Shown piece after piece: positions 8,472 through 17,229 of a DNA stretch of 42,766 bases. Under the pieces are notes generated by a model. The model was given only the letters and a program-made list of their open reading frames with translations. It did no database searches and had not been told where the DNA came from. The stretch lies in NCBI GenBank assembly GCA_029861845.1, contig JAOTYM010000023.1, forward strand, positions 1 through 42,766. The letters run 5' to 3'. Position 1 is the first letter of the stretch, and each line of letters begins with the position of its first letter. Position numbers and translations under genes: made by a program. The DNA is from Gammaproteobacteria bacterium (GTDB lineage Bacteria > Pseudomonadota > Gammaproteobacteria > Acidiferrobacterales > SPGG2).

Positions 8472-9746
8472 TTACCGCTTGGACCGGCCTAACCGCGCGA
8501 GATCTTTATCCATTTCATCGCGAACCATAGTGTGGGTGAGATACGCAGATATTGGCGAGGCGCGCGGTGGTACTGGCACGTAGTGTGTTTGCTCATTAAC
8601 CGGGGTGGCCTCACTTTTGGTCATACGGTAGATCGCGAATACGCCGATGGCGGCATGTATCGAGCCCAACCACCAAAAGAAACCACTTGATCCGATGACG
8701 GACATGAGCACGGACGCGAGCGTAGGACCGAAGATTGCGCCTGCGCCACCAACAAAAACAAGCGTGGCACTGGCGGCGACCATTTGCGAAGGTTCCAAAT
8801 GATCGTTGGTGTAGGCCAAACACAGTGAATACAGTGGCAACGACATACCACCAAATAGACACATCAACACAAGCAACGCCAAAGTAGAATAACCAGAGAC
8901 AGGAATCGCAGCAAACGCGACGATCGCAGCCACAAAGGTAACAATCGTAATGATTCGTCGACGGTCAACGCGATCGGATAAATGACCGATGGGCCACTGC
9001 AGTAGGACACCTCCTAAAAACGGGGCCGCCATAAAGTAGGAGATCTCCCCTAGCGAGAGCCCTATATTGCGCGCATAGACTGCACCCATACCAAACGCGG
9101 CGCCGTGAGCGATGCCAGTGCCGAAGGCCCCGAATACCCCCAGCGGCGAGATCTCATACAGCCGCTTTACCCCGACGTGGGATGGCGCTGAGAAGTTCGG
9201 TGCCGCGAATGCAGTCAACGCAATCGGTACCAACGCGGCCGATACCAGTACGGACACGAGGATAAAAAGTTCGAATCCCGCCGGGTCAGCTACGTTAAGT
9301 AAGAGCTGACCACTCGCGAGACCGCCCAACATAATGACCATATATACAGACAACAGTTGACCGCGCGTCTCATTGGTGGCGCGGTCATTGAGCCAACTCT
9401 CTGCCACGACGTACAGCCCAGCGTAGCAGAAGCCTGTCACTATGCGCATGGCCGTCCACGCCGTCGGCGTAATAAAGATCGCATGCAGGAGTACCGCCGC
9501 CGATGCCATAGACGCCAATGCCGTAAACACACGGATATGCCCTACGCGTTGTACGAGCTTGGGGGTCAAGCTTGACCCAAGCAAGAAGCCAACATAATAA
9601 CCGGACATGACGAACCCGGTGGTTGCCGTCGCAAAGCCTTCCACGGTTGCGCGCAAACCCAGTAACGAGCCTTGCAGCCCGTTGCCAAGCATGATCATTG
9701 CAATACCGAGGAACAGTGCCCAGGAGGCTACGATTACTGTGCGCAT
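8472..9746 (-). CDS. MFS transporter, YcaD-like
   Basis: A 424-residue protein with twelve predicted hydrophobic helices and a long cytoplasmic loop near residues 195-215. The loop 2-3 region (GSSLTPKLVQRVGHIRVF) and its counterpart in the second half (GHLSDRVDRRRI) match the MFS signature G-x-x-x-D-R-x-G-R-R in degenerate form. Overall pattern (SGYYVGFLLGS early, LLQWPIGHLSDRVDRR mid) is that of the YcaD group of putative drug/metabolite permeases. It ends about 117 bases before the ThDP enzyme start and is read in the same direction, so cotranscription is possible. Substrate unknown. Confidence 0.88.
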   Translation of the reverse strand: MRTVIVASWALFLGIAMIMLGNGLQGSLLGLRATVEGFATATTGFVMSGYYVGFLLGSSLTPKLVQRVGHIRVFTALASMASAAVLLHAIFITPTAWTAMRIVTGFCYAGLYVVAESWLNDRATNETRGQLLSVYMVIMLGGLASGQLLLNVADPAGFELFILVSVLVSAALVPIALTAFAAPNFSAPSHVGVKRLYEISPLGVFGAFGTGIAHGAAFGMGAVYARNIGLSLGEISYFMAAPFLGGVLLQWPIGHLSDRVDRRRIITIVTFVAAIVAFAAIPVSGYSTLALLVLMCLFGGMSLPLYSLCLAYTNDHLEPSQMVAASATLVFVGGAGAIFGPTLASVLMSVIGSSGFFWWLGSIHAAIGVFAIYRMTKSEATPVNEQTHYVPVPPRASPISAYLTHTMVRDEMDKDLARLGRSKR

Positions 9747-9954
9747 GAATTGAACAATGCCTTACATCGAGAACGCCGCCGCGATTCTGCCCTACTACCC
9801 TCTACACCGGCAAACGCTTTTTGCCGTCGCTTGCACTTCAAGCTTTAGCAGGTCACGGTCAACCAGCCAGCTTTGTAGCTAGTCCTATCTATAAGGACGT
9901 GCAAATTCCCAACCGGCAAGCAAGCGTGCCAGCGGTAGTGATAGCGATCAGCGG

Positions 9955-10791
9955 CTAGGGCGCCGCGATGTCATTGAGCGTCCAGTCGTAGCCGTCATCA
10001 GAAATCTTCATCACTGTCGCTAGCGCTTTCGAAAGGTCTGCACTGGCGTACTGCCGTAGATGTTGGATTACACCCTCGTCGCTGTCACCAAAGTCTGTCT
10101 GAAACCAGATATAGATGCTGGACACAACTAACATGCGTCCGTTTACTGTGACCCCGCGGGGGTGATTGATGTACTCAGCCGCTGCTTGGTCGAGCAGCGT
10201 TGAGATCGCAGCCGCCGTGAACGCGATAGGCTGAAGATTGGGGCAACCAATGGCCGCGCAATTCACCGCGTAATGAATGCGTGGATCTTTCCAGATCGGC
10301 CGCAAGATACGGTGCTCGATGTCATCGAGCGTCAGCTGTTCGGCCTCTACCGTGACAAGTTTCTTACCCCAGGGGCCGGACGAAAATAGTCCTGACTTGA
10401 TATCACGAATACTTCTTACCGGGTAGCGGCCTAGAACGACCTTCACCGTTAGCGCATTGTAAAGATTAACCCAATAGGCTAGCTGCTCCTGGCGGTTAAA
10501 CTCACTAATAGGTATCTGCGCAAGTCCATTGATATACGTCTGCAGGCTCGCCCGGCTCGAGTCACTGACCTGCCCGTAGGCGATACGGTTGACCCCGCTA
10601 ACATGAGACTGCACGTGTTTATTTAGAAATCGACCCCACCTTGTATGATCGATAGATCGTGCATCGTTCGGGTTGTGGGCCGTCCACTTCTCCCACAATT
10701 TGGGCTTAGGGGCGGCAACCGCCTGCGTAGCCGTGATTGCCTGAATCAGTAGACACGCCAGAGTGAGCCCATAAAGATAGCGTTTTTGCAT
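9955..10791 (-). CDS. DUF547 domain protein, exported
   Basis: A 278-residue protein with a signal peptide (residues 1-26, LTLACLLIQAITATQAVAA) followed by a DUF547 domain. Recognisable parts are LNKHVQSHVSGVNRIAYGQV, EQLAYWVNLYNALTVKVVL and RIHYAVNCAAIGCPNL; the tryptophan-Asn-x-Tyr-Asn-Ala stretch and the Asn-Cys-Ala/Gly-x-x-x-Cys-Pro stretch are hallmarks of the family. The conserved cysteine/histidine layout suggests a cysteine-peptidase-like fold, but no activity is established. ATG start at 10791 after a weak ribosome site. Its upstream neighbour on the same strand is the HD-domain oxygenase gene; the spacer between them holds a relic reading the other way. Confidence 0.85.
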   Translation of the reverse strand: MQKRYLYGLTLACLLIQAITATQAVAAPKPKLWEKWTAHNPNDARSIDHTRWGRFLNKHVQSHVSGVNRIAYGQVSDSSRASLQTYINGLAQIPISEFNRQEQLAYWVNLYNALTVKVVLGRYPVRSIRDIKSGLFSSGPWGKKLVTVEAEQLTLDDIEHRILRPIWKDPRIHYAVNCAAIGCPNLQPIAFTAAAISTLLDQAAAEYINHPRGVTVNGRMLVVSSIYIWFQTDFGDSDEGVIQHLRQYASADLSKALATVMKISDDGYDWTLNDIAAP

Positions 10792-10794
10792 GTC

Positions 10795-10947
10795 AGTTTT
10801 CCGGCAGAGGAGATGGCCGACAAACTACGACAGTACGCCGAACTTCGCATTCATGAAATCAACTTAAACGCAAATATTGGCGCCAGCCCGGTTGAAACGT
10901 TGACCTCAATCGAGGCCTTCGCTACCGAGGTTATGCCGCACTTCACG
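10795..10947 (+). pseudogene. Possible relic: C-terminal end of a luciferase-like flavin monooxygenase
   Basis: The plus-strand frame here translates to a ~50-residue piece, PAEEMADKLRQYAELRIHEI followed shortly by ETLTSIEAFATEVMPHF. The pattern of a substrate-specific helix (EEMADKLRxYAE), a beta strand, and a final FAxEVMPHF helix is what closes LLM-class flavin-dependent monooxygenases. No start codon, no N-terminal domain and no ribosome site are present; upstream it runs into the DUF547 gene on the other strand. It fits a remnant left after deletion. A chance open frame of this length cannot be excluded because I judge the match by eye. Confidence 0.4.
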
Positions 10948-10983
10948 AACGCCTCCGAGGTCGCTGTTAGTCGCCGCTCGCAG

Positions 10984-11544
10984 CTAGTCAAAACCCCGCG
11001 ACTCACCCGCAAAAACACGTCGAACCATGGGTTCGAAGAATTCAAGCGTTAGGGTGTCGTATTCCGGGTCAAACGACGATTGATCCCAACGCGCACAGAA
11101 GTCCACACACGCTTGGTAGTACGGGTGCTCCCGAAATTGTTCGCGCCCGTCTCGATCCTTACCAATATGATGATAGTAGTAGTAGCCCTGGAAAAGACCG
11201 TGATGGAGGATGACCCAGTAGTTTTTCTCGCTTACGAATGGTCGCAATATGGCCGCCGCGATCTGACTGTGGTTATCGGGTGCTAGCATGTCGCCGATAT
11301 CATGTAGCAAGGCACACACTACAGTCTCCTCATCTGCACCGTCTCGATAGGCCCGCGTGGCTGTTTGTAACGAATGCTGATAGCGATTGATCTTTAGGCC
11401 ATTCGTGGGACCATCCATTCTCTTTAAGATATAAAGCAAATTGTCCGCCACTTTGGCACGATCTTCGCCCTTAAACTGCTCTAGGAACTCGTAATCCTCA
11501 CGTGTACCCTCGCTCATGCTTGTGAAACTCACCGTTTCCATCAT
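10984..11544 (-). CDS. HD-domain protein, PhnZ/inositol-oxygenase-like diiron oxygenase candidate
   Basis: Counting from the ATG at 11544 (preceded by GAGAG; a longer frame to 11640 exists without a better ribosome site), the protein has 186 residues, close to the ~190 of PhnZ. Predicted metal ligands in family order are H57 (RYQHSLQTA), H81-D82 (LLHDIGD), H92, H114 or H115, and D154 (ARWD); the 24-residue step from H57 to the HD pair equals that in PhnZ. PhnZ-type enzymes use a mixed-valence diiron centre to cleave C-P or C-C bonds; plain HD proteins are phosphohydrolases. The tyrosine and glutamate that gate the PhnZ active site have no evident equivalents here, so the substrate probably differs. 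It is divergent from doeA. Confidence 0.72.
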   Translation of the reverse strand: MMETVSFTSMSEGTREDYEFLEQFKGEDRAKVADNLLYILKRMDGPTNGLKINRYQHSLQTATRAYRDGADEETVVCALLHDIGDMLAPDNHSQIAAAILRPFVSEKNYWVILHHGLFQGYYYYHHIGKDRDGREQFREHPYYQACVDFCARWDQSSFDPEYDTLTLEFFEPMVRRVFAGESRGFD

Positions 11545-11592
11545 CGTTGCTCTCAACCACTGGGAAATGTGCGCCACAGAGTACCGATTAGC

Positions 11593-11613
11593 GTCGAGAC
11601 AAGCAATCTCGAC
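11593..11613. repeat. Inverted repeat between the HD-oxygenase gene and doeA
   Basis: GTCGAGA (11593-11599) and TCTCGAC (11607-11613) are perfect inverted 7-mers with a 7-base spacer, in the middle of the 134-base divergent intergenic region. The spacing between arm centres (14 bases) is longer than one helical turn, so it could serve as a weak hairpin or as a dimeric operator. CATAAT at 11638-11643 could be a -10 element for doeA, but I see no good -35 element. Evidence is pattern only. Confidence 0.3.
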
Positions 11614-11678
11614 TACGGCGAAGCATCCGTTCGATGGCATAATCCGGCATCCGCCTACAGCTACATAAGGGAGGGACA

Positions 11679-12847
11679 GTGCCGTTCGAAAAATCCGAAT
11701 ACCTCGAGCGTATTGGAAAGACCAAGAAAAGCATGGCCGATCAAGGGGTCGATGTGTTATTGGCTACCAATCCTGCCAACATGAACTACCTCACCGGTTA
11801 CGATGGTTGGTCTTTCTACGTACATCAATTGGTGGCGCTAACGCTGGATTCCGATGAACCTATCTGGATAGGACGCGGTATGGATGCCAACGCGGCCAAG
11901 GTAACGACCTTCCTCAATCACGACAATATCCTGGATATCCCGACGATTATGTACAGACACCCGTTAAACATCCCATGGACTATGCTGCCGATTTTCTCAA
12001 GCAACACGGTTGGCACAAGGGCACCGTCGGGGTTGAAATGGACAGTTATTATTTTACGGCTGCGTGCTACGAATCGCTGAAACGTAACTTGCCCGATACC
12101 GTTTTCAAAGATGCCACAACACTGGTGAATTGGGTGCGCGTCATCAAATCTGCACAAGAAATCGAATACATGCAGCAAGCCGCTCGCATTATCGAAAAAA
12201 CGATGCAGGTTGCCGTCGATATGGTGCGCCCAGGTGTTCGTCAATGCGATGCCGCGGCTGCCGTATACCAAGCTAAGATCTCCGGCACTGAGGAATATGG
12301 GGGCGACTACACGGGTCTCTGTCCGATGTTACCCACGGGGATTGGTACTTCGACGCCACACTTAACCTGGACCGACCAACCGTTCGTTAACGGTGAGGCA
12401 ACCATCCTTGAGCTGGCCGCGGCGCGTCGTCACTATCATTGCCCGATGGCACGTACGGTACATCTCGGCAAGCCACCGAAGAGACTCGTCGATACAGCAG
12501 CAGTCGTGGTGGAAGGTCTGAACAATGCGCTAGCAGCGGCCAAGCCAGGTGTTCAGTGCCAGGAGGTCGAAGCCGTCTGGCGCGAAACCATCAAGAAACA
12601 CGGCATCATCAAAGAATCACGCATCGGATATTCAACCGGGCTTAACTATCCGCCTGATTGGGGAGAACATACGCTGAGTCTGCGTCCAGGCGACACAACG
12701 GAATTGCAGCCAAACATGACCATACACATGATCCCGGGTGTTTGGCTTGATGACTGGGGAATCGAAATCAGCGAATGCTTCCGCGTAACCGAATCCGGCT
12801 CGGAGACTCTAGCTAATTTTCCGCGTGAACTATTCGTAAAGGAATAG
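11679..12847 (+). pseudogene. doeA: Ectoine hydrolase (M24 family), frameshifted
   Basis: Starts with GTG after a strong site (GGGAGGGA). The N-terminal 87 codons read as DoeA (NYLTGYDGWSFYVHQ, PIWIGRGMDANAAKVTTFL), then the frame breaks at 11940: the natural continuation (DDYVQTPVKHPMDYAADF) lies in the next frame from 11942 and runs to TAG at 12847. One base is missing in the CCC run at 11939-11941; restoring it gives a ~389-residue protein, the family length. The C-terminal domain keeps DoeA traits (ELAAARRHYHCPMARTV; STGLNYPPDWGEHT) and lacks M24 metal ligands, as expected for DoeA. DoeA opens the ectoine ring to N-alpha-acetyl-diaminobutyrate. The frame break may be a real mutation or a sequencing error. 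It converges with eutA. Confidence 0.88.
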
Positions 12848-12849
12848 AC

Positions 12850-13629
12850 CTAGTGCTCTCGCAGCAGTCGTCCGAAACCGGATATCGGATTGTTATAGCC
12901 CGCCAATCGCAATGCTTGCCAAGCTAGCGCCTGATTGCTGCTAAGCACTGGTTTGCCAAGAGCTTGTTCTAGTCGGTCAATCACGTCGACCGCGCGCACT
13001 GCAGTACATGAAATGAAAATGCCATCAGCATCGGACCGATCGATTTCTCGTGCGGCGGCATAGATCGCCTCGGTCGGTATGCGTCCCATGATCACATCGT
13101 CTTCAAGATTGAAGCTATTTACACTAAGTACGGTAATCCCATTCTCCTCGAGAAACCGTCGCATCGGTTGATTGACTTCGTCGATATACGGGGTCAACAC
13201 CGCAATGCGCTTTAAACCGAGTTTCTCAAAACCGGCGAGTGCTGCCGTAATCGGCGTGGTACAGGGGATACCTGGGCGCGCTGCCTGAATATTCTTCACT
13301 ATATTGTCGAAACCGATTGCTACCGTGCCCGAGGTACAACAATAAGCCACCACATCAATGTCTGCGCCGGGCAGGATCAACGAGGTCGCCGACGTCAGCT
13401 GTGGGGCCATAGTACGTAAATTCTCGACTGTACAGGGATTTATGTTGGCAATACGACTGACAAAAAATGCAGCGTCGGTCGGCAGTATATTTCGAAAATC
13501 TCGTTCAACCGTTTGATCTGTCGCCAGTGCGATCAGACCGATCTTGAATGGGGAAGCATGCTTATCCAACTCATACTCAACCTCCACCGGCACCGTACAA
13601 CCCTGATTGACATTCGCTGCTGTAGCCAT
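12850..13629 (-). CDS. eutA: Ectoine-utilization protein EutA (Asp/Glu racemase/arylmalonate decarboxylase family)
   Basis: A 259-residue cytoplasmic protein. The start is taken as the ATG at 13629, preceded at 6 bases by GGAGG; a GTG at 13647 would overlap that site. The fold has two cysteine motifs characteristic of the Asp/Glu racemase superfamily: AYCCTSGT (C97/C98) and ISCTA (C208), which supply the two acid-base residues. The rest (IGLIALATDQTVERDF, LILPGADIDV, LSSNQALAWQALRLAG) matches the EutA proteins found in ectoine catabolic operons, whose reaction is not settled. It ends 2 bases from the end of doeA on the other strand, the same pair seen in ectoine loci, though there they are usually codirectional. 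Confidence 0.82.
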   Translation of the reverse strand: MATAANVNQGCTVPVEVEYELDKHASPFKIGLIALATDQTVERDFRNILPTDAAFFVSRIANINPCTVENLRTMAPQLTSATSLILPGADIDVVAYCCTSGTVAIGFDNIVKNIQAARPGIPCTTPITAALAGFEKLGLKRIAVLTPYIDEVNQPMRRFLEENGITVLSVNSFNLEDDVIMGRIPTEAIYAAAREIDRSDADGIFISCTAVRAVDVIDRLEQALGKPVLSSNQALAWQALRLAGYNNPISGFGRLLREH

Positions 13630-13727
13630 TCGACGCCTCCGACTCACCGAATCGTGACTATACCACTGGTTTCACGATACCCTAGCCGCTGTTCTCCGCA
13701 CCGGCAACGTCTTAACACGAGTAAGTC

Positions 13728-15020
13728 ATGTCGTCGCATATTACGCCTGATCTGCTGACCACCAAACCAAACACGAAACCGGCCTCGCGCAAGATCACGG
13801 TCCTTGGGGCCGGTATTGTCGGTATTGCCAGTGCCCTCTACCTACAGCGCGACGGTCACTCGGTTACCGTCATCGACCAACAGGGCCCCGGGGAGGGTTG
13901 TTCTAAGGGCAATGCGGGCATCCTCGCCACTGAGTATATGTCCCCACTGGCAACACCGAAAACCATGCGCCAGGTACCAAGAATGCTATTGGATCCCCGC
14001 GGACCCCTGTGCATTCGCTGGCGTTATCTGCCGCGCCTACTGCCCTGGCTTTTACGTTTCATGGCGTGTGCGAGACCCAAGACGGTGGCGGCTAACGGCC
14101 GTGCGCTTGCGGCATTGCTGACTGGCTCGCTCGATGCTTATTGGCCGTTGCTGGATCAGGCGGGTGCCCACCCTTTGGTTCATGCGAACGGTTGGGTTTA
14201 CGCCTACGAATCCGAAAAGTCATTTGTGGCTGACCGTAAGGAGCGCGAATTACAGCGCCAGCATGGGACAAACGTGAAGGAACTGACGGATAGCGAGCTT
14301 CACGAGCTCGTGCCCGCGCTGAGCCCGCGCCTGCGACGAGGAAGTCTTTATCCCGATGCCGCCCATTCCGTCAATTCATTTCGACTCGTGCAGGTTCTGG
14401 CAGAAGACTTCCAGCGCCGAGGCGGGCTCCTACAACGCGCCATCGTGACTGATGTCGACGTCAGGGACCGGCATAGGATACGCGTGCTCACCGACGCCGG
14501 GCCATACGAAACCGATACTCTCCTAATCGCACTCGGCGCCTGGTCCGGCAAACTGGCCGCACGATTGGGAAGCCGCGTGCCGCTCGACACAGAGCGCGGT
14601 TATCACGTCATGTTGCCGAACCCTAACATCAAGCTTAAGCTGCCAATTAGTTTCACCGAATACAAGTTTGTTGCCACGCCGATGGAGCATGGTCTCCGAT
14701 TAGCGGGTACCGTGGAACTCGCAGGATTGAACGCCCCGCCGAACTATAAGCGCGCACAGGTCCTACTTGATCATGCACGCGAGCTATTGCCAGGGTTAGA
14801 CGCAGCCGGCCATACGACATGGATGGGGTTTCGCCCATCCTTGCCCGACTCGTTGCCGGTCATCGGACGATCGCCGCATCATGCAAACGTTTACTTCGCG
14901 TTTGGGCATCAGCATCTGGGGTTAACGTTGGCCGCGGTGACCGGTCGTCTTGTCGCCGATCAAATTGCTGATCGGGCAAGCAATATCGATCTGGCGCCCT
15001 ACCGGATCGATAGGTTTTAA
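13728..15020 (+). CDS. FAD-dependent D-amino acid dehydrogenase-like oxidoreductase
   Basis: A 430-residue flavoprotein of the DAO/DadA family. Its N-terminus after a short leader is a Rossmann FAD site (VLGAGIVGIASALYL, then DQ at the strand 2 end), followed by the GCSKGNAGILA segment usual in DadA. Near the C-terminus, GFRPSLPDSLPVIGRSPHHA and GHQHLGLTLAAVTGRLVADQI close the FAD fold. DadA enzymes oxidise D-amino acids to 2-oxo acids and ammonia with electrons passing to quinone. Here the substrate is unknown; D- or N-methyl amino acids made by the neighbouring hydrolases are likely. It is divergent from eutA and followed 47 bases on by a DMT transporter. Confidence 0.85.
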   Translation: MSSHITPDLLTTKPNTKPASRKITVLGAGIVGIASALYLQRDGHSVTVIDQQGPGEGCSKGNAGILATEYMSPLATPKTMRQVPRMLLDPRGPLCIRWRYLPRLLPWLLRFMACARPKTVAANGRALAALLTGSLDAYWPLLDQAGAHPLVHANGWVYAYESEKSFVADRKERELQRQHGTNVKELTDSELHELVPALSPRLRRGSLYPDAAHSVNSFRLVQVLAEDFQRRGGLLQRAIVTDVDVRDRHRIRVLTDAGPYETDTLLIALGAWSGKLAARLGSRVPLDTERGYHVMLPNPNIKLKLPISFTEYKFVATPMEHGLRLAGTVELAGLNAPPNYKRAQVLLDHARELLPGLDAAGHTTWMGFRPSLPDSLPVIGRSPHHANVYFAFGHQHLGLTLAAVTGRLVADQIADRASNIDLAPYRIDRF

Positions 15021-15067
15021 TTCCACAAAATACAAACACTAATAATAACGAGGCCCACCTTAGATTG

Positions 15068-15934
15068 ATGAGATTGCGCTCCGATCACACCCGCGGGGTG
15101 TTGATGGCCTTGGTCGGCATATTTGTACTGAGCCCGGACGCTCTAATTCTGCGATTGGTCGGCACGGACCGATGGTCGCTAATTTTCTGGCGTGGGCTGT
15201 TGACGGCACTCACCTTATTGGTCTGCTTCGTCGCTATCTATCGTCGTGATGTATTCAAATATCTTCGAGCTATCGGCAGATATGGCTTGCTTGGTGGTTT
15301 CATCTTTGCCACCAGTAGTATCTTGTTCGTGACGTCGATCGTACTAACGAGTGTCGCCAACACCCTAGTGATTATCAGCGCTGCACCGCTGTTTACGGCG
15401 ATTTCAACTGGTATATTCCTGCATGAGCCGGTACCAGTGCGGACCTGGCTCGCGATATTCGCAACCCTCGTTGGCATCACGACGATATTTAGCGGCAGTT
15501 TGGGCGGCGGCACGCTGCTGGGCGACCTCTGTGCCATTGGCACCGCCATCGGCATCGCAGGCCATTTGACAATCGCGCGACGCGCACGCACCGTGAATAT
15601 GGTACCGACGGTGGCCGTCGGTGGTCTCATCGCCGCGCTCGCAATCCTGCCGTTGGCGACACCAACTTCTATCGATGCGCAGGGTTTTCTATTAATGCTA
15701 CTCCTGGGAGTCGTCGTGCTGCCGATCTCCACCGCGCTGATCGTGCTCGCTACTCGCTTTATTCCTGCGGCTGAGGTCAGTCTTATTATGTTGCTCGAGG
15801 CCATTCTCGGCCCGCTTTGGGTGTGGGCAATACTAAGTGAAGTGCCGACAATTCAGACCTTTATCGGTGGCACCATTGTGTTGAGTACACTGACCCTGCA
15901 TTCAATAGCGAGCCTAAGGAAACAATCACAATAA
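15068..15934 (+). CDS. DMT-superfamily (EamA) transporter, paralog of the 5673-6572 gene
   Basis: A 288-residue, ten-helix EamA protein. I place the start at the ATG at 15068, directly behind a TTG that would add one residue. The segments SVANTLVIISAAPLFTA and MLLEAILGPLWVWAILSE line up with ANAMFIISAAPFFTA and LTETVLAPIWVWLVINE of the first DMT protein, and both carry a NMVP or DMVP turn in the middle, so the two are paralogs. It sits between an amino acid dehydrogenase and creatinase genes, so uptake or release of a substrate of this cluster is plausible. Direction and substrate are unknown. Confidence 0.9.
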   Translation: MRLRSDHTRGVLMALVGIFVLSPDALILRLVGTDRWSLIFWRGLLTALTLLVCFVAIYRRDVFKYLRAIGRYGLLGGFIFATSSILFVTSIVLTSVANTLVIISAAPLFTAISTGIFLHEPVPVRTWLAIFATLVGITTIFSGSLGGGTLLGDLCAIGTAIGIAGHLTIARRARTVNMVPTVAVGGLIAALAILPLATPTSIDAQGFLLMLLLGVVVLPISTALIVLATRFIPAAEVSLIMLLEAILGPLWVWAILSEVPTIQTFIGGTIVLSTLTLHSIASLRKQSQ

Positions 15935-15992
15935 GCCTAACGCTCTTTTTTGGCAAAATAAAAACCTGACCCAATCTAAGGAGCAAACGGAA

Positions 15993-17201
15993 GTGGAACT
16001 ACCACAAACGCTACAGATAAGAAATGGCGAAAAGAAGACGCCGACATTTTCTGCCGAAGAAATGTCGGCGAGACTCGCTAAACTCAGACAGCATATGAAC
16101 AAAAATGACATCGACACTGTTCTCTTTACGTCTTTCCATAACATTAACTACTTCGCTGGTTTCCTTTACTGCTCCTTTGGTAGACCTTACGGCCTCGTTG
16201 TCGCGCAGAATAGCTCGACATCTATTACTGCCAATGTCGACGGCGGTGAGCCGTGGCGTCGTGGATTCGGTGACAACCTTGTATATACCGATTGGCAGCA
16301 AGACAACTATTTCCGCGCCGTTAAACAACTTATCGCTAACCGCGGAACAATCGGTATAGAGTTTGACCACATGAGCATGGAAAACGCCAGAAAACTTCAG
16401 GCGGCCTTCCCTGACGTCGAATTAGTCGATATCGGGAAGCCGACTATGTTTATGCGCATGATCAAATCATCGGAAGAAATCGACCTCATCCGCGAGGGTG
16501 CACGTATTGCCGACATCGGCGGTGCCGCGTGTGTGGAAGCCCTAGCCGAAGGTGTGCCGGAATATGAAATAGCAAGACACGCAACCCACACCATGATTCG
16601 AGAAATCGCCAAAAGTTGCCCCAATAGCGTATTAATGGATACCTGGACTTGGTTTCAGTCCGGTATTAACACCGACGGTGCGCACAATGCATTAACTACA
16701 AGAAAGCTTCAACGTGGCGATATCCTCAGTCTTAATTGCTTTCCCATGATTGCCGGCTACTATACAGCGCTTGAACGTACGCTGTTCCTAGATTCGGCCA
16801 CAGACAGAGAAATAGAACTTTGGGAGATTAACTGCCAGGTCCATAGGCGGGGACGGGAATTGATCAGGCCAGGTGTGCGCTGTTGCGATATAGCGGCTGA
16901 GCTCAATGAGATTTATTGTGAGCACGATTTGTTGCAGTATCGAACCTTTGGCTATGGACACTCGTTTGGGACGTTGTGTCATTACTACGGTCGAGAAGCT
17001 GGTCTTGAGCTCAGAGAGGATGTAGAAACGGTACTGATACCGAACATGGTCGTTTCCATGGAGCCCATGATCATGCTGCCCCAAGGTCTGGGCGGAGCCG
17101 GCGGTTATCGCGAGCATGACATTCTCGTGTTAAATGAGGACGGTGCTGAAAACATAACGAAGTTTCCGTTTGGCCCCGAACACAACATTATCAAAAAGTG
17201 A
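15993..17201 (+). CDS. Creatinase (creatine amidinohydrolase)
   Basis: A 402-residue enzyme that hydrolyses creatine to sarcosine and urea. It has the creatinase two-domain plan: N-terminal domain (residues ~1-160) and pita-bread catalytic domain. The match to characterised Pseudomonas creatinase is extensive, including LYCSFGRPYG, DTWTWFQSGINTDGAHN, LSLNCFPMIAGYYTALERTL, TFGYGHSFGTL and AENITKFPFGPEHNII. The catalytic histidine falls at H231 (GAH), one off the reference numbering. The metal-binding Asp/His/Glu set of other M24 enzymes is absent, as expected for creatinase. Start is GTG at 15993 with AAGGAG about 10 bases upstream; the N-terminal LPQTLQIRNGEKK matches the reference. Sarcosine could feed a flavin dehydrogenase such as those elsewhere in this window. 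Confidence 0.95.
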   Translation: MELPQTLQIRNGEKKTPTFSAEEMSARLAKLRQHMNKNDIDTVLFTSFHNINYFAGFLYCSFGRPYGLVVAQNSSTSITANVDGGEPWRRGFGDNLVYTDWQQDNYFRAVKQLIANRGTIGIEFDHMSMENARKLQAAFPDVELVDIGKPTMFMRMIKSSEEIDLIREGARIADIGGAACVEALAEGVPEYEIARHATHTMIREIAKSCPNSVLMDTWTWFQSGINTDGAHNALTTRKLQRGDILSLNCFPMIAGYYTALERTLFLDSATDREIELWEINCQVHRRGRELIRPGVRCCDIAAELNEIYCEHDLLQYRTFGYGHSFGTLCHYYGREAGLELREDVETVLIPNMVVSMEPMIMLPQGLGGAGGYREHDILVLNEDGAENITKFPFGPEHNIIKK

Positions 17202-17229
17202 CGCGTACCTTTTAGTGGGGTAGGCGACA

